From Sporolactobacillus sp. CQH2019 (GTDB taxonomy: Bacteria > Bacillota > Bacilli > Bacillales > Sporolactobacillaceae): a DNA stretch of 54,202 nt. Below the pieces are notes generated by a model that saw only the letters and a program-made list of their open reading frames with translations, searched no databases and was not told where the DNA came from. This document shows positions 36,283-46,793 of the stretch, piece after piece. Position 1 is the stretch's first letter. Every line of letters starts with the position of its first letter. The translations under genes and the position numbers were made by a program. The stretch spans positions 1 to 54,202 of the forward strand of contig NZ_JARAJZ010000020.1 of the NCBI RefSeq assembly GCF_028765345.1, read 5' to 3'.

Positions 36283-36663
36283 ATGGAAAATGCAGGCACT
36301 CAGCGAGTGGCGCACCTTCACACGGATTATGCGCAGTCTTTGGAAATCATTGAAAAAAGGCAGAAGAAGCGCCGCAAGGGTCTGATTCGGCGCCTGATCG
36401 CTTTTGCCGTGGTTTTCGTTGCTGTCTGCATTTTCATGGTATCCTCGCTTGTCGCGCAGACGCACAGACTGAACGGCGCACTGGCTCAGAAAGCAAAGCT
36501 GGAGAAGAGCCTGAACGCTCAGAATGTGTATGACAGCCAGCTGAAGCAGCGGATTCGTTTGCTGAATGATAAAAATTATATCGGTGAAGTGGCAAGGCGG
36601 GATTATCTTTTATCGAAAAACGGCGAGGTTATTTTTTCAAAATCCAGTATTGACGGGCATTGA
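36283..36663 (+). CDS. divIC: Cell division protein DivIC
   Basis: DivIC forms the septal complex with FtsL and DivIB. The 126-residue bitopic protein has a basic cytoplasmic N terminus (about 1-42) and one membrane helix (FAVVFVAVCIFMVSSLVA, about 44-61). An external coiled coil follows, then the family end containing YIGEVARRDYLLSKNGEVIF. AGGAGG precedes ATG 36283. Its TGA stop lies inside the -35 box of the yabR promoter. Confidence 0.95.
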   Translation: MENAGTQRVAHLHTDYAQSLEIIEKRQKKRRKGLIRRLIAFAVVFVAVCIFMVSSLVAQTHRLNGALAQKAKLEKSLNAQNVYDSQLKQRIRLLNDKNYIGEVARRDYLLSKNGEVIFSKSSIDGH

Positions 36664-36689
36664 CAGGCTCTTTTTTAGCTATGTATAAT
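36660..36689 (+). promoter_or_regulatory. Sigma-A promoter of yabR overlapping the divIC stop
   Basis: TTGACA (36660-36665), 18 bases, TATAAT (36684-36689) is consensus at both boxes. The TGA within the -35 box is the divIC stop codon. Confidence 0.85.
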
Positions 36690-36730
36690 AAAATGATTAG
36701 AGATATTATTTTAGGAGGAAGCATTTTTTT

Positions 36731-37135
36731 ATGTCAATTGAAGCTGGCAGCAAGCTGAAGGGTAAAGTTTCGGGTATCACAAACTTCGGAGCCTTCGTTG
36801 ATTTGCCTGACGGGAAAACCGGGCTGGTTCACATCAGTGAGGTGGCGGATCGTTACGTAAAGGATATTCATGATGTCCTGTCGATCGGTGATGAAGTCAC
36901 AGTAAAAGTGCTTCAGGTCGCGCCTGACGGAAAAATCGGGCTCTCGATCCGCAAAGCTGTCGATAAACCGAGGAACGCACCGAGAAATTCTCGCGGCGGA
37001 GGAAAGCGTTTTACGAAGGAAACGAGTTTTGAAGACAAAATCTCTCACTATTTAAAGGAAAGCGAAGACAGGCTTTCGACGATCAGGCGTCAGACGGAAT
37101 CCAAACGCGGCGGACGCGGTGCCCGGCGGGGATGA
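36731..37135 (+). CDS. yabR: S1-domain RNA-binding protein YabR
   Basis: This 134-residue protein has one S1 domain (about 5-75: KLKGKVSGITNFGAFVDL, then TGLVHISEVADRYVKDI and GKIGLSIRKA). A basic Arg/Gly-rich linker and tail follow. It resembles the general stress protein 13 / YabR group, thought to bind ribosomes or mRNA. TTAGGAGG lies 9 bases before ATG 36731. Its own consensus promoter and a strong terminator make it a single-gene unit likely to be well expressed. Confidence 0.93.
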   Translation: MSIEAGSKLKGKVSGITNFGAFVDLPDGKTGLVHISEVADRYVKDIHDVLSIGDEVTVKVLQVAPDGKIGLSIRKAVDKPRNAPRNSRGGGKRFTKETSFEDKISHYLKESEDRLSTIRRQTESKRGGRGARRG

Positions 37136-37178
37136 CAGGAAGTCCGGACTCCTGCGGTTAATGATAGATGATTGACGG

Positions 37179-37209
37179 AAAAATCAGGCACAGGCTGCCT
37201 GATTTTTTT
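37179..37209 (+). terminator. Intrinsic terminator after yabR
   Basis: AAAAATCAGGCA (37179-37190) pairs with TGCCTGATTTTT (37196-37207) around a 5-base loop and runs into T residues. Confidence 0.95.
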
Positions 37210-37405
37210 ATTAAACAAATGAAGAGAGCGGCGGCGGAGCAAAGACATTCGGAATCGACATAAGCGGCGTCGGGCGCTTAAATTGACCGACAAGAATGAA
37301 CGGCGTCGAAGTTTTTTTAATACATGCTTCGCAATTCTGACAAATTATGAAGGCAGACTATGATTAAATGAACCATACAATACTTTGTTGAAGGTGGCGA
37401 AGCGT
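37210..37405 (+). promoter_or_regulatory. spoIIE upstream region with possible Spo0A sites
   Basis: CTGACA (37337-37342), 16 bases, TATGAT (37359-37364) is a possible sigma-A promoter. CGTCGAA at 37304-37310 matches six of seven bases of the Spo0A box TGTCGAA. TACAAT at 37376-37381 is an alternative -10. No tRNA gene is seen here, unlike in B. subtilis. Confidence 0.4.
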
Positions 37406-39889
37406 ATGGCTCAAAGAATCGGCAGTTCTGCCGCAGGAACAATTGGCGCTTATGGAAGGGAAGGACGGCCGTCCCGCAGGCAAAAAGGGGGCGGCGTGAT
37501 AAAAGCGGTGCGCGCATTTATCGTAAAAGCGCTGTCTCGGATCGATTTTGTTTACCTGGTGACGGGTTTTCTGCTTGGACGGGCCGTCATTCTTTCCAGC
37601 CTGACCCCGTTTGTTCTCCCGTTCTTTGCTATGGTATTCTGGCTGAAGCGGGAAAAAAGGTGGCTCGTTTCTTTTGCCGCTTTGGCGGGTTCACTGACTG
37701 TTTCAGTGGGACAGGCTTTTTATGCGCTGATGGCGCTGCTCGTTTTTCTCGGGCTCAGGCGGATGATTCTATCGTTAAGCAGGAAAGCGGAAGAAAAATG
37801 GCTGCCCGTCCTTGTCCTCACTTCCGGATTTTCCGTCCGTTTGATTTGTAAAGCTGCTTTTTCGCTCAATCTTGTCTGGACGGATGTGATGACAGCCGCC
37901 GCCGAAGCGTTTCTTGCCTTTCTGGTTACCCTTATCTTTATGCAGAGCGTCCCGTTTTTATCAACAAAAATAAACCGAAAATTATTAAAAAATGAGGAGA
38001 TTATCTGCTTTGTGATCCTTTTGTCTTCCATTCTTTCCGGAATGATCGGCTGGACGGTGATGGGCATCTCCGTCAACTATGTTTTTGCCAGGTATGCTGT
38101 GCTGCTTTTTTCTTATGCGGGCGGAGCGGCGATCGGATCAACGGTCGGAGTGGTTATCGGTCTGATTCTCGGTATGGGCAACGTTTCCAGTCTCTATCAA
38201 ATGAGTCTGCTCGCCTTTTCCGGAGTGCTGGGCGGATTGCTGAAGGAGGCCGGCCGGGCCGGCGTATCGGCCGGGCTGCTGATTGCCACGCTGCTGATCG
38301 GGCTTTACGGGGACGGGTATGCGGGGCTGAGCGGCGCCGTTCTTGATTCGCTTGCGGCCATTGCTCTTTTTTTCCTCACGCCGGGCTTTGTGACGGAGCG
38401 GCTGGCTTCATTTATACCGGGTACACGGGAATACCAGAAAGAACAGCAGCAGTATATTCGAAAACTGAGGGATGCCACGGTGAGCAGAGTGGAGCAGTTC
38501 TCCAGCCTGTTCCAGACACTGGCCAGGAGCTTCTATCCTCCGGCCGAACAGGAAAGCCGGGAGGAGGATCTCTTTCTCAGCAAAGTAGCCGCAAGAACAT
38601 GCCAGAACTGTTTTAAAAAAGAGCATTGCTGGGTAAAAAATTATGATGAAACCCGAAGGCTCATGCTTCAGTTCAGAGAAGCTTCGCGCGGAGGAAGGAA
38701 ACCGAATAATCCCAAGCTCCGCCGTGCCTGGCGGGAACACTGCGTCAAATCTGAAAAAACCATTGAGGCCATTTCGATCGAGCAGATTTTTGCAGAAGAG
38801 CAGGCCAGAATGAAACGGACTGTCAAAGAAAGCCGCCGGCTTGTGGCCGATCAGCTGAGCGGGGTGTCACAGGTCATGGGCGATTTTGCTATCGAGATGA
38901 AACGTGAGCGGGGCCTGCATGAATGGCAGGAAGAAATGATCCTGATGAATCTGAACGGGGCCGGCATTCATGTGGAAAGCGTGGAAATCTACAGTCTTGA
39001 AGCCGGAGCGGTCGACATTGAGGTGGTTCTGCCGAGCGATCACTATGAAGCATGCGAAAAAGTGATTGCGCCTCTGCTTTCCGATATTTTGAGAGAAAAT
39101 ATTTGTGTTGAGAAAAAGCAGACGGCCGATTTGCCGGGCGGGCCGAGCCGCGCTGTCTTCGCCTCGGCGCGTGCATATGAAATTGAGGCCGGTGTCGCCA
39201 CGGCCGCACGCGGAGGGGGATTTGTTTCGGGCGATAATTATTCGCTGTTTGAAATCGCTTCTGGGAAGTACGCACTGGCGATCAGCGACGGAATGGGCAA
39301 TGGAGAACGGGCGGGCATGGAAAGCAGAGATACGCTGCAGCTGCTTACCAAAGTACTGAATTCAGGCATTCATGAAAAACTGGCTATAAAATCGATCAAT
39401 TCCATTTTGTCGCTGCGTTCCACGGAAGAAATCTTTGCAACGCTGGATCTGGCGCTGATTGATTTGCAGGATGCGAAGTCGACATTTTTGAAAATCGGTT
39501 CCAATCCAAGTTTTATCAAGCGGGGAAACGGGGTTATCATGCTCGATGCAGCCAATCTGCCGATGGGGATGATCGAAAATTTTGAAGTGGAGGTGAAGAC
39601 GGAACAGCTGAAATCCGGCGACCTGCTGATTATGATGAGTGACGGTATCTTTGACGCCCCCAGACAGATTGAAAACAAGGAGGCGTGGGTCAGAAGAAAA
39701 ATCAGGGAAATGCAAACGGATGATCCGCAGGCCATTGCCGATCTGATACTTGAGGAAGTGATCCGGATGGGCGACGGACGCATTGAAGACGACATGACGG
39801 TGATTGCCGCGCGCATCCAGCATCATATGCCGAAATGGTCATCCATATCGGCGGGTATAAAAGAAAAAGAACTTCGCCGGGCAGAGTAA
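37406..39889 (+). CDS. spoIIE: Stage II sporulation protein E, PP2C phosphatase
   Basis: SpoIIE dephosphorylates SpoIIAA to activate sigma-F in the forespore and also acts at the polar septum. The protein is 827 residues, the same length as the B. subtilis protein. About ten membrane helices lie in residues 45-325, and a central oligomerisation and FtsZ-interacting region in 330-590 includes clustered Cys (CQNCFKKEHCW). The C-terminal PP2C domain (590-827) has ISDGMGNGERA, MMSDGIFDAP and IEDDMTVIAARI, whose Asp residues bind manganese. The start is ATG 37406 with GAAGGTGG 8 bases upstream; the frame opens 21 bases earlier. Confidence 0.97.
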   Translation: MAQRIGSSAAGTIGAYGREGRPSRRQKGGGVIKAVRAFIVKALSRIDFVYLVTGFLLGRAVILSSLTPFVLPFFAMVFWLKREKRWLVSFAALAGSLTVSVGQAFYALMALLVFLGLRRMILSLSRKAEEKWLPVLVLTSGFSVRLICKAAFSLNLVWTDVMTAAAEAFLAFLVTLIFMQSVPFLSTKINRKLLKNEEIICFVILLSSILSGMIGWTVMGISVNYVFARYAVLLFSYAGGAAIGSTVGVVIGLILGMGNVSSLYQMSLLAFSGVLGGLLKEAGRAGVSAGLLIATLLIGLYGDGYAGLSGAVLDSLAAIALFFLTPGFVTERLASFIPGTREYQKEQQQYIRKLRDATVSRVEQFSSLFQTLARSFYPPAEQESREEDLFLSKVAARTCQNCFKKEHCWVKNYDETRRLMLQFREASRGGRKPNNPKLRRAWREHCVKSEKTIEAISIEQIFAEEQARMKRTVKESRRLVADQLSGVSQVMGDFAIEMKRERGLHEWQEEMILMNLNGAGIHVESVEIYSLEAGAVDIEVVLPSDHYEACEKVIAPLLSDILRENICVEKKQTADLPGGPSRAVFASARAYEIEAGVATAARGGGFVSGDNYSLFEIASGKYALAISDGMGNGERAGMESRDTLQLLTKVLNSGIHEKLAIKSINSILSLRSTEEIFATLDLALIDLQDAKSTFLKIGSNPSFIKRGNGVIMLDAANLPMGMIENFEVEVKTEQLKSGDLLIMMSDGIFDAPRQIENKEAWVRRKIREMQTDDPQAIADLILEEVIRMGDGRIEDDMTVIAARIQHHMPKWSSISAGIKEKELRRAE

Positions 39890-39985
39890 CCGTCCGGAGC
39901 AGCTCCTCATAGATTTTATATTCTTCGTATAAAAAAAATCTTTCCTGTCTAAGATGATACTAGATTCAGGAAGGTGTGAGGAGCA

Positions 39986-40720
39986 ATGCATGAAGGCACT
40001 TTGAAACAAATTCTATTAATCACTGACGGCTGCTCCAATCAGGGCGAAGATCCGGTTGCGGTGGCGGCACTTGCCAGAGAACAGGGCATCACGGTGAATG
40101 TTATCGGCGTTTTGGATCGATTTGACTCCGAAGACGGCCGCGGGCTTCAGGAGGTGGAAGGGATTGCCGCTGCGGGAGGCGGTATCAGTCAGATCGTCGA
40201 GACCCGGCAGCTTTCGCAGACGGTCCAGATGGTAACCAAGCAGGCGATGACACAAACGATTAAAGGTGTGATCAATCGGGAACTTCAGGACATTCTCGGA
40301 GAATCGGAAACGGTTGAGAATCTTTCTCCCGAAAAACAGGGCAAAATTATGGAAGTTGTCGACGAGCTGGGCGAAACGATGAATCTGGATGTCTGCATCC
40401 TTGTTGATACAAGTGCCAGCATGAAATCCAAGCTGCCGACCGTACGGGAAGCTTTGCAGGATCTGTCGATGAGTCTGACGGCGCGAATGGGGAGCAATCA
40501 GTTCTGCCTTTTATTATTTCCCGGGAAAAGAAAAGCAATCCAGAAGATTACTGCCTGGACGGCCGACATGGAAAACATCGAACGGGCGTTTGATAAAATC
40601 GGCACTCATGGTGTCACGCCGACGGGGCCCGCGTTAAAGGAAGCAGTGAAGAGTTTTTCCCAGCTGGCTAAAAGAAACCTGCTTTCCCATGACGAAGCCT
40701 ATGATGACAGACCGCGGTGA
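39986..40720 (+). CDS. yabS: YabS, VWA-domain sporulation protein
   Basis: This 244-residue protein is conserved downstream of spoIIE in spore formers. The N-terminal part (ILLITDGCSNQGEDPVAVAA) looks like the second half of a von Willebrand A domain. A complete VWA segment follows from about residue 130 with the MIDAS motif LVDTSASMKSKL and PTGPAL. GMTQTI-like TKQAMTQTIKGVINREL in the middle is nearly invariant. The molecular role is not established. GAGGAG precedes ATG 39986. The end overlaps yabT. Confidence 0.92.
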   Translation: MHEGTLKQILLITDGCSNQGEDPVAVAALAREQGITVNVIGVLDRFDSEDGRGLQEVEGIAAAGGGISQIVETRQLSQTVQMVTKQAMTQTIKGVINRELQDILGESETVENLSPEKQGKIMEVVDELGETMNLDVCILVDTSASMKSKLPTVREALQDLSMSLTARMGSNQFCLLLFPGKRKAIQKITAWTADMENIERAFDKIGTHGVTPTGPALKEAVKSFSQLAKRNLLSHDEAYDDRPR

Positions 40721-41639
40721 TTTAAGGTTAGCCCCGGGAACCGTGCTGACCGGGAAATGGCACGGACATCGCTATCAAATTGTCAGGCGGCTCGGCAGCG
40801 GGGCCCAGGGAGTAGTCTATCTGGCATACTCGGGCGGCCGGGAAATAGCCGTTAAAATGGCGAAAGACCGTGCTTCGCTTATTTCGGAAGTGAATGTTCT
40901 TAAAAAACTTGAAACGCTCCGGGGGGAACCTTTGGGGCCTTCTTTATTTGACAGCGATGACTGGATCGTCAACGGCCGCCCGATCAGCTTTTGTGCCATG
41001 GAATATTTGAAAGGCATGCCGCTGCAAGAGGCGCTGAAGCAAAAATCTTTTGACTGGGCGACCGTGTATCTCGTGCAGCTTCTGAAACATCTTCAGAGAC
41101 TGCACGAGGCCGGCTGCGTATTCGGGGACCTGAAGCCTGAAAATTTAATGCTTATGAATCCGGGGTATTCTGTCCGTTTTCTTGACTTTGGCGGAGCGAC
41201 GAAGATCGGGCGGTCGATCAGGGAGTACACGGCGTTTTTTGATCGCGGTTATTGGGGGCTCGGCACCCGTAAAGCAGAACCGGGGTACGATTTATTTGCA
41301 TGCGGGATGATCCTGATCTATGCGGCCCTCGGACACCGCCTTGAAAAAAAGGGGCAGGGAGAAGGACGGCTATTTCAGATTATTCGTACAGAGCCCCTCC
41401 TTGTTCCCTATCGGCCGGTTCTTGCCAGGGCGCTGAAGGGACAGTATGATTCAGCCGATCAGATGCGCCGCGATCTTTTGTATCGAATGATGGAGAAACA
41501 AAAGGCTCCTGCTGCCGGAAAACGGCGGAATAAAAGGCGTGCGGGTGCCGGATCCGGAGGAGGATGGTACAGGGCCTGGCTTGCGGCTTCTTTTATCTTG
41601 ACTGCCTATGTTCTCTTTGTTATCGTTTACGTCATGTAA
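40701..41639 (+). CDS. yabT: YabT (PrkD), Ser/Thr protein kinase
   Basis: YabT is a small Hanks-type kinase that in B. subtilis is DNA-activated, localises to the septum during sporulation and phosphorylates RecA. The 312-residue protein shows the glycine loop LGSGAQGVVYLA, the VAIK lysine as IAVKMAK, the catalytic loop FGDLKPENLM (Asp and Asn present; HRD has become FGD) and the metal-binding LDFGGA in place of DFG-A. A single C-terminal membrane helix follows (AASFILTAYVLFVIVYVM). Starts at ATG 40689, 40701 or 40704 are possible. I chose 40701 by similarity to the MMND start of B. subtilis. No clear ribosome site is present, so it may be coupled to yabS. Confidence 0.92.
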   Translation: MMTDRGDLRLAPGTVLTGKWHGHRYQIVRRLGSGAQGVVYLAYSGGREIAVKMAKDRASLISEVNVLKKLETLRGEPLGPSLFDSDDWIVNGRPISFCAMEYLKGMPLQEALKQKSFDWATVYLVQLLKHLQRLHEAGCVFGDLKPENLMLMNPGYSVRFLDFGGATKIGRSIREYTAFFDRGYWGLGTRKAEPGYDLFACGMILIYAALGHRLEKKGQGEGRLFQIIRTEPLLVPYRPVLARALKGQYDSADQMRRDLLYRMMEKQKAPAAGKRRNKRRAGAGSGGGWYRAWLAASFILTAYVLFVIVYVM

Positions 41640-41715
41640 TCTTTGTTGTATGGTAGACATAAATGGTGCAGGAACTGAGTAAAATAACGAAACAGCCGGG
41701 CGGGAGAAAGATAGA

Positions 41716-43155
41716 ATGACTTTTGAGGAAAGTGTGACACAATTTATCAGGAAGCACGGGCTGATTCAGCCGCGCATGCGGCTCGTTGCAGGCGTGAGCG
41801 GCGGGGCCGATTCGATGGCACTGCTGCTGTATCTTCTGACCAAAAGGAAAAGGTGGGAGCTGGAACTGGCCGTGTGCTCCGTCGATCACGGGCTGAGAGA
41901 CACGGCAGGAGAAGAAGACCTGGCTTTTGTAGCTTCTTTTTGTCGAAAAGAGCATGTTGCTTTTCTAGGAAAAACTGTCGATGTACAGGCTTACTGTAAG
42001 GAACAAAATCTGGGTATTGAGGCTGCGGCCCGCGCATTGCGCTATCAGGCGTATGAGGAGGCGCTTCATGAGTTCAGAGCCGATGCACTGGTTCTTGCGC
42101 ATCACGGAGATGACCAGATCGAAACGATGCTGATGCGCGAAGTCAGGGGGCGCATCGGGATTGCGAGGGCGGGGATCCCTGTAAAGCGTCCCTTTGCCGG
42201 CAAAGAACTGATTCGTCCTTTTCTTTCTCAGACGAAAGCCGCACTCGCGGCATACTGCACAGCGCAGGGCATTACGCCGCGGCACGACGCAAGCAATGAA
42301 TCGGACAGGCATACCCGCAACCGGTTCAGAAAACAAGTGCTCCCGTTTCTGAAAAAGGAGAATCCGTCCGTTCATTTAAAATTTCAATATGAAAGCGAGA
42401 CGATTGCCGAAGATGAAACGTTTCTGATCGAGCTGGCCAGGCAGCGGCTGGAGACCGTTATTTTGGAGAAAAACGCGGATTGGATAAAGATATCGATTCC
42501 GGACTTATTAGTCATTCCATATTCTTTACAAAGGAGAATAATTCATCTAATATTAAATTATCTTTACACTAACCGAAAGATACAGCCAATGCATCAATCT
42601 ATACATATCGAAAATTTACTGCAGCTGCTGCGTTCAAACCGGCCTTCCGGTCGTGTTGTTTTCCCGGAGGGGCTTTTGGCGAGAAAATCATACAGGGCCT
42701 GTCTGATTGGCTTCCCATCCCGGGTGAAGGACAAGAGTTATGATCTTGTCCTTCAAGTGCCGGGCAGGACTTCCTTCTCTGCCGGCACCATCGATGCGGA
42801 ATTTTTGCCGAACGGATTTTGCCTCGGAACAGCGGTTTCAGGTCCGGATTGCCTGATTACTGATTACCGTCAAGTAATCGGGCCCCTCAGAGTGAGAACA
42901 TGGCGCCGGGGGGACCGGATGATGCCGAAAGGTATGACAGGTACGCAAAAGATACAGCGTATTTTTATTAATGAGAAGATTGATCGGGAGAAACGTATCG
43001 TCTGGCCGCTTGTCGTTGACGGAGAAAATTCCGTTCTCTGGCTGCCGCTTCTTAGGAAAGGATGGAGGTCTTCACCGGACGTACAGAAAAAGGAAGCAAG
43101 CTATCTGAAACTGACATTTACACCGATTGCTGATTTTGGGAGGATAAAGGCATGA
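41716..43155 (+). CDS. tilS: tRNA(Ile)-lysidine synthetase
   Basis: TilS converts C34 of the CAU-anticodon tRNA-Ile to lysidine so it reads AUA. The 479-residue protein has the PP-loop motif [14 protein letters not shown] (about 24-37), [15 protein letters not shown], and C-terminal TilS domains. [19 protein letters not shown], near residue 405, is the conserved C-terminal element. The ATG lies 3-10 bases after GGGAGAAAGA. It overlaps hprT by ATGA. tilS and hprT are adjacent and linked to ftsH in B. subtilis, and the same order holds here. Confidence 0.95.
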   Translation: MTFEESVTQFIRKHGLIQPRMRLVAGVSGGADSMALLLYLLTKRKRWELELAVCSVDHGLRDTAGEEDLAFVASFCRKEHVAFLGKTVDVQAYCKEQNLGIEAAARALRYQAYEEALHEFRADALVLAHHGDDQIETMLMREVRGRIGIARAGIPVKRPFAGKELIRPFLSQTKAALAAYCTAQGITPRHDASNESDRHTRNRFRKQVLPFLKKENPSVHLKFQYESETIAEDETFLIELARQRLETVILEKNADWIKISIPDLLVIPYSLQRRIIHLILNYLYTNRKIQPMHQSIHIENLLQLLRSNRPSGRVVFPEGLLARKSYRACLIGFPSRVKDKSYDLVLQVPGRTSFSAGTIDAEFLPNGFCLGTAVSGPDCLITDYRQVIGPLRVRTWRRGDRMMPKGMTGTQKIQRIFINEKIDREKRIVWPLVVDGENSVLWLPLLRKGWRSSPDVQKKEASYLKLTFTPIADFGRIKA

Positions 43156-43691
43156 AGGAAGACCTCAGGGAAATATTAATAACGGAGGCGGCCATTCAGG
43201 GAAAGGTCCGTGAATTCGGGAAAATACTTTCTGAAGAGTATCGCGGACGCTTTCCGCTCGTCATCGGCGTGCTGAAGGGAGCCCTTCCGTTTATGGCCGA
43301 TCTGATTAAGCAGATCACCGTTCCCGTTGAAATTGATTTCATGGATGTTTCCAGCTATGGAAATTCGACGGTTTCTTCAGGGGAAGTGAAGATTCTCAAG
43401 GATCTGGATACTTCCGTTGAGAACCGCGAGATCCTGATTGTTGAAGATATCATTGACAGCGGTTTGACGTTGAGCTATTTAGTGGATTTGTTCAAAACCC
43501 GAAAAGCGAAATCAATCAAAATTGTGACGCTGCTGAACAAGCCGTCGGGAAGAAAAACGGCGATCAAACCGGATTTATGCGGATTCACAGTACCGGATGC
43601 TTTTCTTGTCGGCTACGGGCTGGATTACGCGGAAAAATACCGCAATCTTCCCTTTATCGGGATTCTGAAGCCGGAAATATACAATGGATAG
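43152..43691 (+). CDS. hprT: Hypoxanthine-guanine phosphoribosyltransferase
   Basis: HprT salvages hypoxanthine and guanine to IMP and GMP using PRPP. The 179-residue protein shows [15 protein letters not shown], the flexible loop [15 protein letters not shown], the PRPP loop [17 protein letters not shown] (about 93-109) and [18 protein letters not shown] near the end. ATG 43152 overlaps the tilS stop. In B. subtilis HprT binds TilS and helps activate ftsH transcription, so the retained tilS-hprT-ftsH order is meaningful. Confidence 0.96.
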   Translation: MKEDLREILITEAAIQGKVREFGKILSEEYRGRFPLVIGVLKGALPFMADLIKQITVPVEIDFMDVSSYGNSTVSSGEVKILKDLDTSVENREILIVEDIIDSGLTLSYLVDLFKTRKAKSIKIVTLLNKPSGRKTAIKPDLCGFTVPDAFLVGYGLDYAEKYRNLPFIGILKPEIYNG

Positions 43692-43794
43692 AGGAGTTAC
43701 ATATATAACGGGGACAAGGATTGCGCGGCAGTACAGACGCGGGAAGCCGCTGCCGGTCTGTGAGACGGCTGGTTTCACTGCCCCCTGTAACAAA

Positions 43795-43823
43795 TTGCTT
43801 GAGGCTTTTCACCTGTGTATGAT
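43795..43823 (+). promoter_or_regulatory. Sigma-A promoter of ftsH
   Basis: TTGCTT (43795-43800), 17 bases, TATGAT (43818-43823) lies 43 bases before ftsH. The 174-base hprT-ftsH gap holds no supported gene. Confidence 0.65.
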
Positions 43824-43865
43824 ACTATTAAGTAAGGTTTCGTTTAGAGCGGGAGGAGGTAAGGG

Positions 43866-45905
43866 ATGAATCGACTTTTTAAGAATATCATCATATATTT
43901 ATTTATTTTTCTTGTTATTATCGGCATCGTCAGCTGGCTGACGGACACGAACCGAAGTGTGCGGCCGATGACATACAGCGCTTTTCAGCAAAATCTGGTG
44001 AGCGGCAACGTTAAAGACATGACCCTCCAACCCGAAGGCAGCGTTTATTCCGTAACGGGGCGTTTGAAAAATTATGACGCAAACACGACGTTTAAGGCCT
44101 ATATCCCCGCCAGTGAAAAAGCGGTCGGACAGATTACCGATTTGGCAAATAAATATAATGTGGATGTTAAACCGGCTCAGTCGACAAACGGGTGGGTTAA
44201 TTTTGCAACGACGCTGATTCCGTTTGCGATTATATTTTTTCTGATTTTTTTCTTGCTGAATCAGGCACAGGGCGGCGGCGGCCGCGTCATGAACTTTGGG
44301 AAAAGCAAGGCAAGGCTTTATTCCGAGGATAAAAAGAAAGTGACGTTCAAGGATGTCGCCGGTGCGGATGAAGAAAAGCAGGAATTGATCGAGATTGTTG
44401 ATTTTCTAAAAGACCCGAGAAAATTTGTCGCACTGGGTGCCCGTATTCCAAAAGGCGTTTTGCTGGAGGGCCCTCCCGGTACCGGTAAAACATTGCTGGC
44501 CCGTGCTGTTGCGGGAGAGGCGGGCGTTCCCTTCTTCTCTATCAGCGGCTCGGATTTTGTGGAAATGTTCGTCGGTGTCGGTGCTTCTCGTGTTCGTGAC
44601 CTGTTTGATCAAGCTAAAAAAAATTCACCATGTATTATTTTTATTGATGAAATTGATGCCGTCGGCCGTCAGAGAGGGGCCGGACTGGGCGGCGGCCATG
44701 ATGAGCGTGAACAGACGCTGAATCAGCTGCTTGTCGAGATGGACGGGTTTGGTGCAAATGAAGGGATTATCATCATTGCGGCGACAAACCGTCCGGATAT
44801 TCTGGACCCGGCGCTTCTGCGTCCCGGCCGGTTCGACCGCCAGATTCCTGTCGGCCGTCCTGATCTCCGGGGGCGTGAAGCCGTTCTGCGCGTCCACGCA
44901 CGCAATAAACCGCTGGCAAAAGATATTGATCTGAAGACGGTCGCTAAGCTGACGCCGGGTTTTTCAGGCGCCGATTTGGAGAATCTGCTTAATGAGGCGG
45001 CTCTGGTTGCCGCCCGCGCCAATAAAAAAGTGATCAACATGGAAGATATTGATGAAGCGGTTGAACGGGTCATTGCCGGTGTAGCCAAAAAGTCACGGGT
45101 GATTTCCAAAAAGGAGCAGGAAATTGTTGCTTACCATGAATCCGGTCATACGATCATCGGCCTGGCGCTTGAAGGGGCGGATGAGGTGCATAAAGTAACG
45201 GTCATTCCGCGCGGGCAGGCCGGGGGATATACGGTTTCTCTGCCGAAGGAAGACCGCTATTTCATGACAAAACCGGAATTGCTTGAGAAAATCGTCGGGC
45301 TGCTTGGCGGACGTGTTGCCGAGGAAGTTATATTCGGCGAGATATCGACGGGCGCCAGCAATGATCTGCAGCGGGTGACGAATCTGGCCCGCCGCATGGT
45401 CACCGAGTTCGGCATGAGCGAGAAACTGGGTCCGATGCAGTTTGGCAACAACGACAACGGGCAGGTTTTTCTTGGCCGCGATTTGCAGAATGATCAAAAT
45501 TACAGCGATACAATTGCCTTTGAAATTGATTCCGAAGTCCAGCGGATTGTAAAAGAACAGTACGCACGATGCAAGCAGATTCTGCTGGAACAGCGCGATA
45601 AACTTGAACTGCTTGCACGGACCCTGCTGAAAGTCGAGACTCTGGATAAAGAACAGATTAAATCGCTCTATGAAACAGGTAAATACATTGAACCGAGCAA
45701 GAACCGCTATGGCTATCAGGAAGATGACAGGGATGCGAACCATGGGCAGCCGTCCGGAGAAACGACAGACGGACGTTCCGGCGATGATTCGGTGAATCTT
45801 AAGGTGAATATACATCCCAAGGACGATATTCATCCGGATATTAAAGCGGACAAAGCCAATCCGCAGATTTCCGACGCGGATCATCCGGATGACAGGAAAA
45901 TCTGA
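43866..45905 (+). CDS. ftsH: ATP-dependent zinc metalloprotease FtsH
   Basis: FtsH is a membrane-bound AAA+ protease that removes damaged membrane proteins and regulators such as Spo0E. The 679-residue protein has two membrane helices (about 5-23 and 110-130) flanking an external loop. The AAA domain has Walker [16 protein letters not shown], Walker [12 protein letters not shown] and the second region of homology with [11 protein letters not shown]. The peptidase zinc motif is HESGH. The last 50 residues are a variable acidic, Asp/His-rich tail. GGGAGGAGG precedes ATG 43866. A terminator follows. Confidence 0.98.
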   Translation: MNRLFKNIIIYLFIFLVIIGIVSWLTDTNRSVRPMTYSAFQQNLVSGNVKDMTLQPEGSVYSVTGRLKNYDANTTFKAYIPASEKAVGQITDLANKYNVDVKPAQSTNGWVNFATTLIPFAIIFFLIFFLLNQAQGGGGRVMNFGKSKARLYSEDKKKVTFKDVAGADEEKQELIEIVDFLKDPRKFVALGARIPKGVLLEGPPGTGKTLLARAVAGEAGVPFFSISGSDFVEMFVGVGASRVRDLFDQAKKNSPCIIFIDEIDAVGRQRGAGLGGGHDEREQTLNQLLVEMDGFGANEGIIIIAATNRPDILDPALLRPGRFDRQIPVGRPDLRGREAVLRVHARNKPLAKDIDLKTVAKLTPGFSGADLENLLNEAALVAARANKKVINMEDIDEAVERVIAGVAKKSRVISKKEQEIVAYHESGHTIIGLALEGADEVHKVTVIPRGQAGGYTVSLPKEDRYFMTKPELLEKIVGLLGGRVAEEVIFGEISTGASNDLQRVTNLARRMVTEFGMSEKLGPMQFGNNDNGQVFLGRDLQNDQNYSDTIAFEIDSEVQRIVKEQYARCKQILLEQRDKLELLARTLLKVETLDKEQIKSLYETGKYIEPSKNRYGYQEDDRDANHGQPSGETTDGRSGDDSVNLKVNIHPKDDIHPDIKADKANPQISDADHPDDRKI

Positions 45906-45932
45906 CCGGTCCGTGACCATGGCACAATAGAG

Positions 45933-45968
45933 GAGGCGTTTCCGCAACGGGAGGTGCCTCTTTTTTTT
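45933..45968 (+). terminator. Intrinsic terminator after ftsH
   Basis: GAGGC (45933-45937) pairs with GCCTC (45956-45960), with an inner CCG/CGG pairing. Eight T residues follow. Confidence 0.75.
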
Positions 45969-46004
45969 AAATGATTAGAAAATGATGGTTTGGTGATGAT
46001 AAAC

Positions 46005-46775
46005 ATGATTTTTGTATGCGATGTCGGGAATACGAACATTGTAACAGGCGCTTTTGACGACGGCCGGCTTGTTCATCACTGGCGGATTTCAACGGACCGG
46101 GAAAAGACGGAAGATGAGTTCGCCATGCTCATAAACAACCTATTTCAGTACAGCGGGCTGTCTTTTGCGGATTTCAACGGTGTGGCGATCTCGTCGGTTG
46201 TCCCGTCGATCATGTTCGCACTTGAAAGAATGTGCGAGAAGTATTTTCATGTGAAGCCCCTGATTGTCGGCCCGGGCATCCGGACCGGACTGAACCTGAA
46301 GTACGATAATCCCAAAGAAATCGGGGCCGATCTCATTGTCAATGCGGTTGCCGCTGTTCACGATTATCAGGTGCCGATCATTGTTATCGATTTCGGGACG
46401 GCGACGACCTACTCTTATATTGATGAGAAAGCCGATTATATCGGCGGTGCCATTGCCCCGGGCATCAACATCTCGACGGAAGCGCTTTACGAAAAGGCCT
46501 CCAAACTGCCGAGAATCGAAATTGCCAAGCCGCCCCATATCGTCGGCCGCAACACGATTCACGCGATGCAGTCCGGCGTCCTTTTCGGGTATGTCGGTCA
46601 GGTGGAAGGGATCGTAACACGCATGAAAAAACGGTCTGCATTGACGCCCATTGTTGTCGCGACCGGAGGGCTCTGTTCTCTGATTTCAAATGAAACAGAT
46701 GTGATCGATCACGTCGATCCCCTTTTAACGTTGAAGGGACTCTATCTGATTTATCGTCGCAATGTGCGGGAATAA
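46005..46775 (+). CDS. coaX: Type III pantothenate kinase
   Basis: CoaX phosphorylates pantothenate in the first step of CoA synthesis and is not feedback-inhibited by CoA. The 256-residue ASKHA-fold protein shows the phosphate loop [13 protein letters not shown] at the N terminus, [26 protein letters not shown] and [14 protein letters not shown] chose ATG 46005 (MIFVCDVGN) from the family; GTG 45993 and ATG 45996 are in frame. The ribosome site is weak. hslO follows 18 bases after the stop. Confidence 0.95.
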   Translation: MIFVCDVGNTNIVTGAFDDGRLVHHWRISTDREKTEDEFAMLINNLFQYSGLSFADFNGVAISSVVPSIMFALERMCEKYFHVKPLIVGPGIRTGLNLKYDNPKEIGADLIVNAVAAVHDYQVPIIVIDFGTATTYSYIDEKADYIGGAIAPGINISTEALYEKASKLPRIEIAKPPHIVGRNTIHAMQSGVLFGYVGQVEGIVTRMKKRSALTPIVVATGGLCSLISNETDVIDHVDPLLTLKGLYLIYRRNVRE

Positions 46776-46793
46776 AGGAGGAGGGGCATAACG

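Noticed and set aside
37136-37405. tRNA genes between yabR and spoIIE as in B. subtilis
   Set aside because: No T-loop sequence GGTTCGAATCC or cloverleaf arms are present.
43684-43869. 61-residue frame between hprT and ftsH
   Set aside because: It starts inside hprT, has no ribosome binding site and covers the ftsH promoter. It looks like a chance frame.
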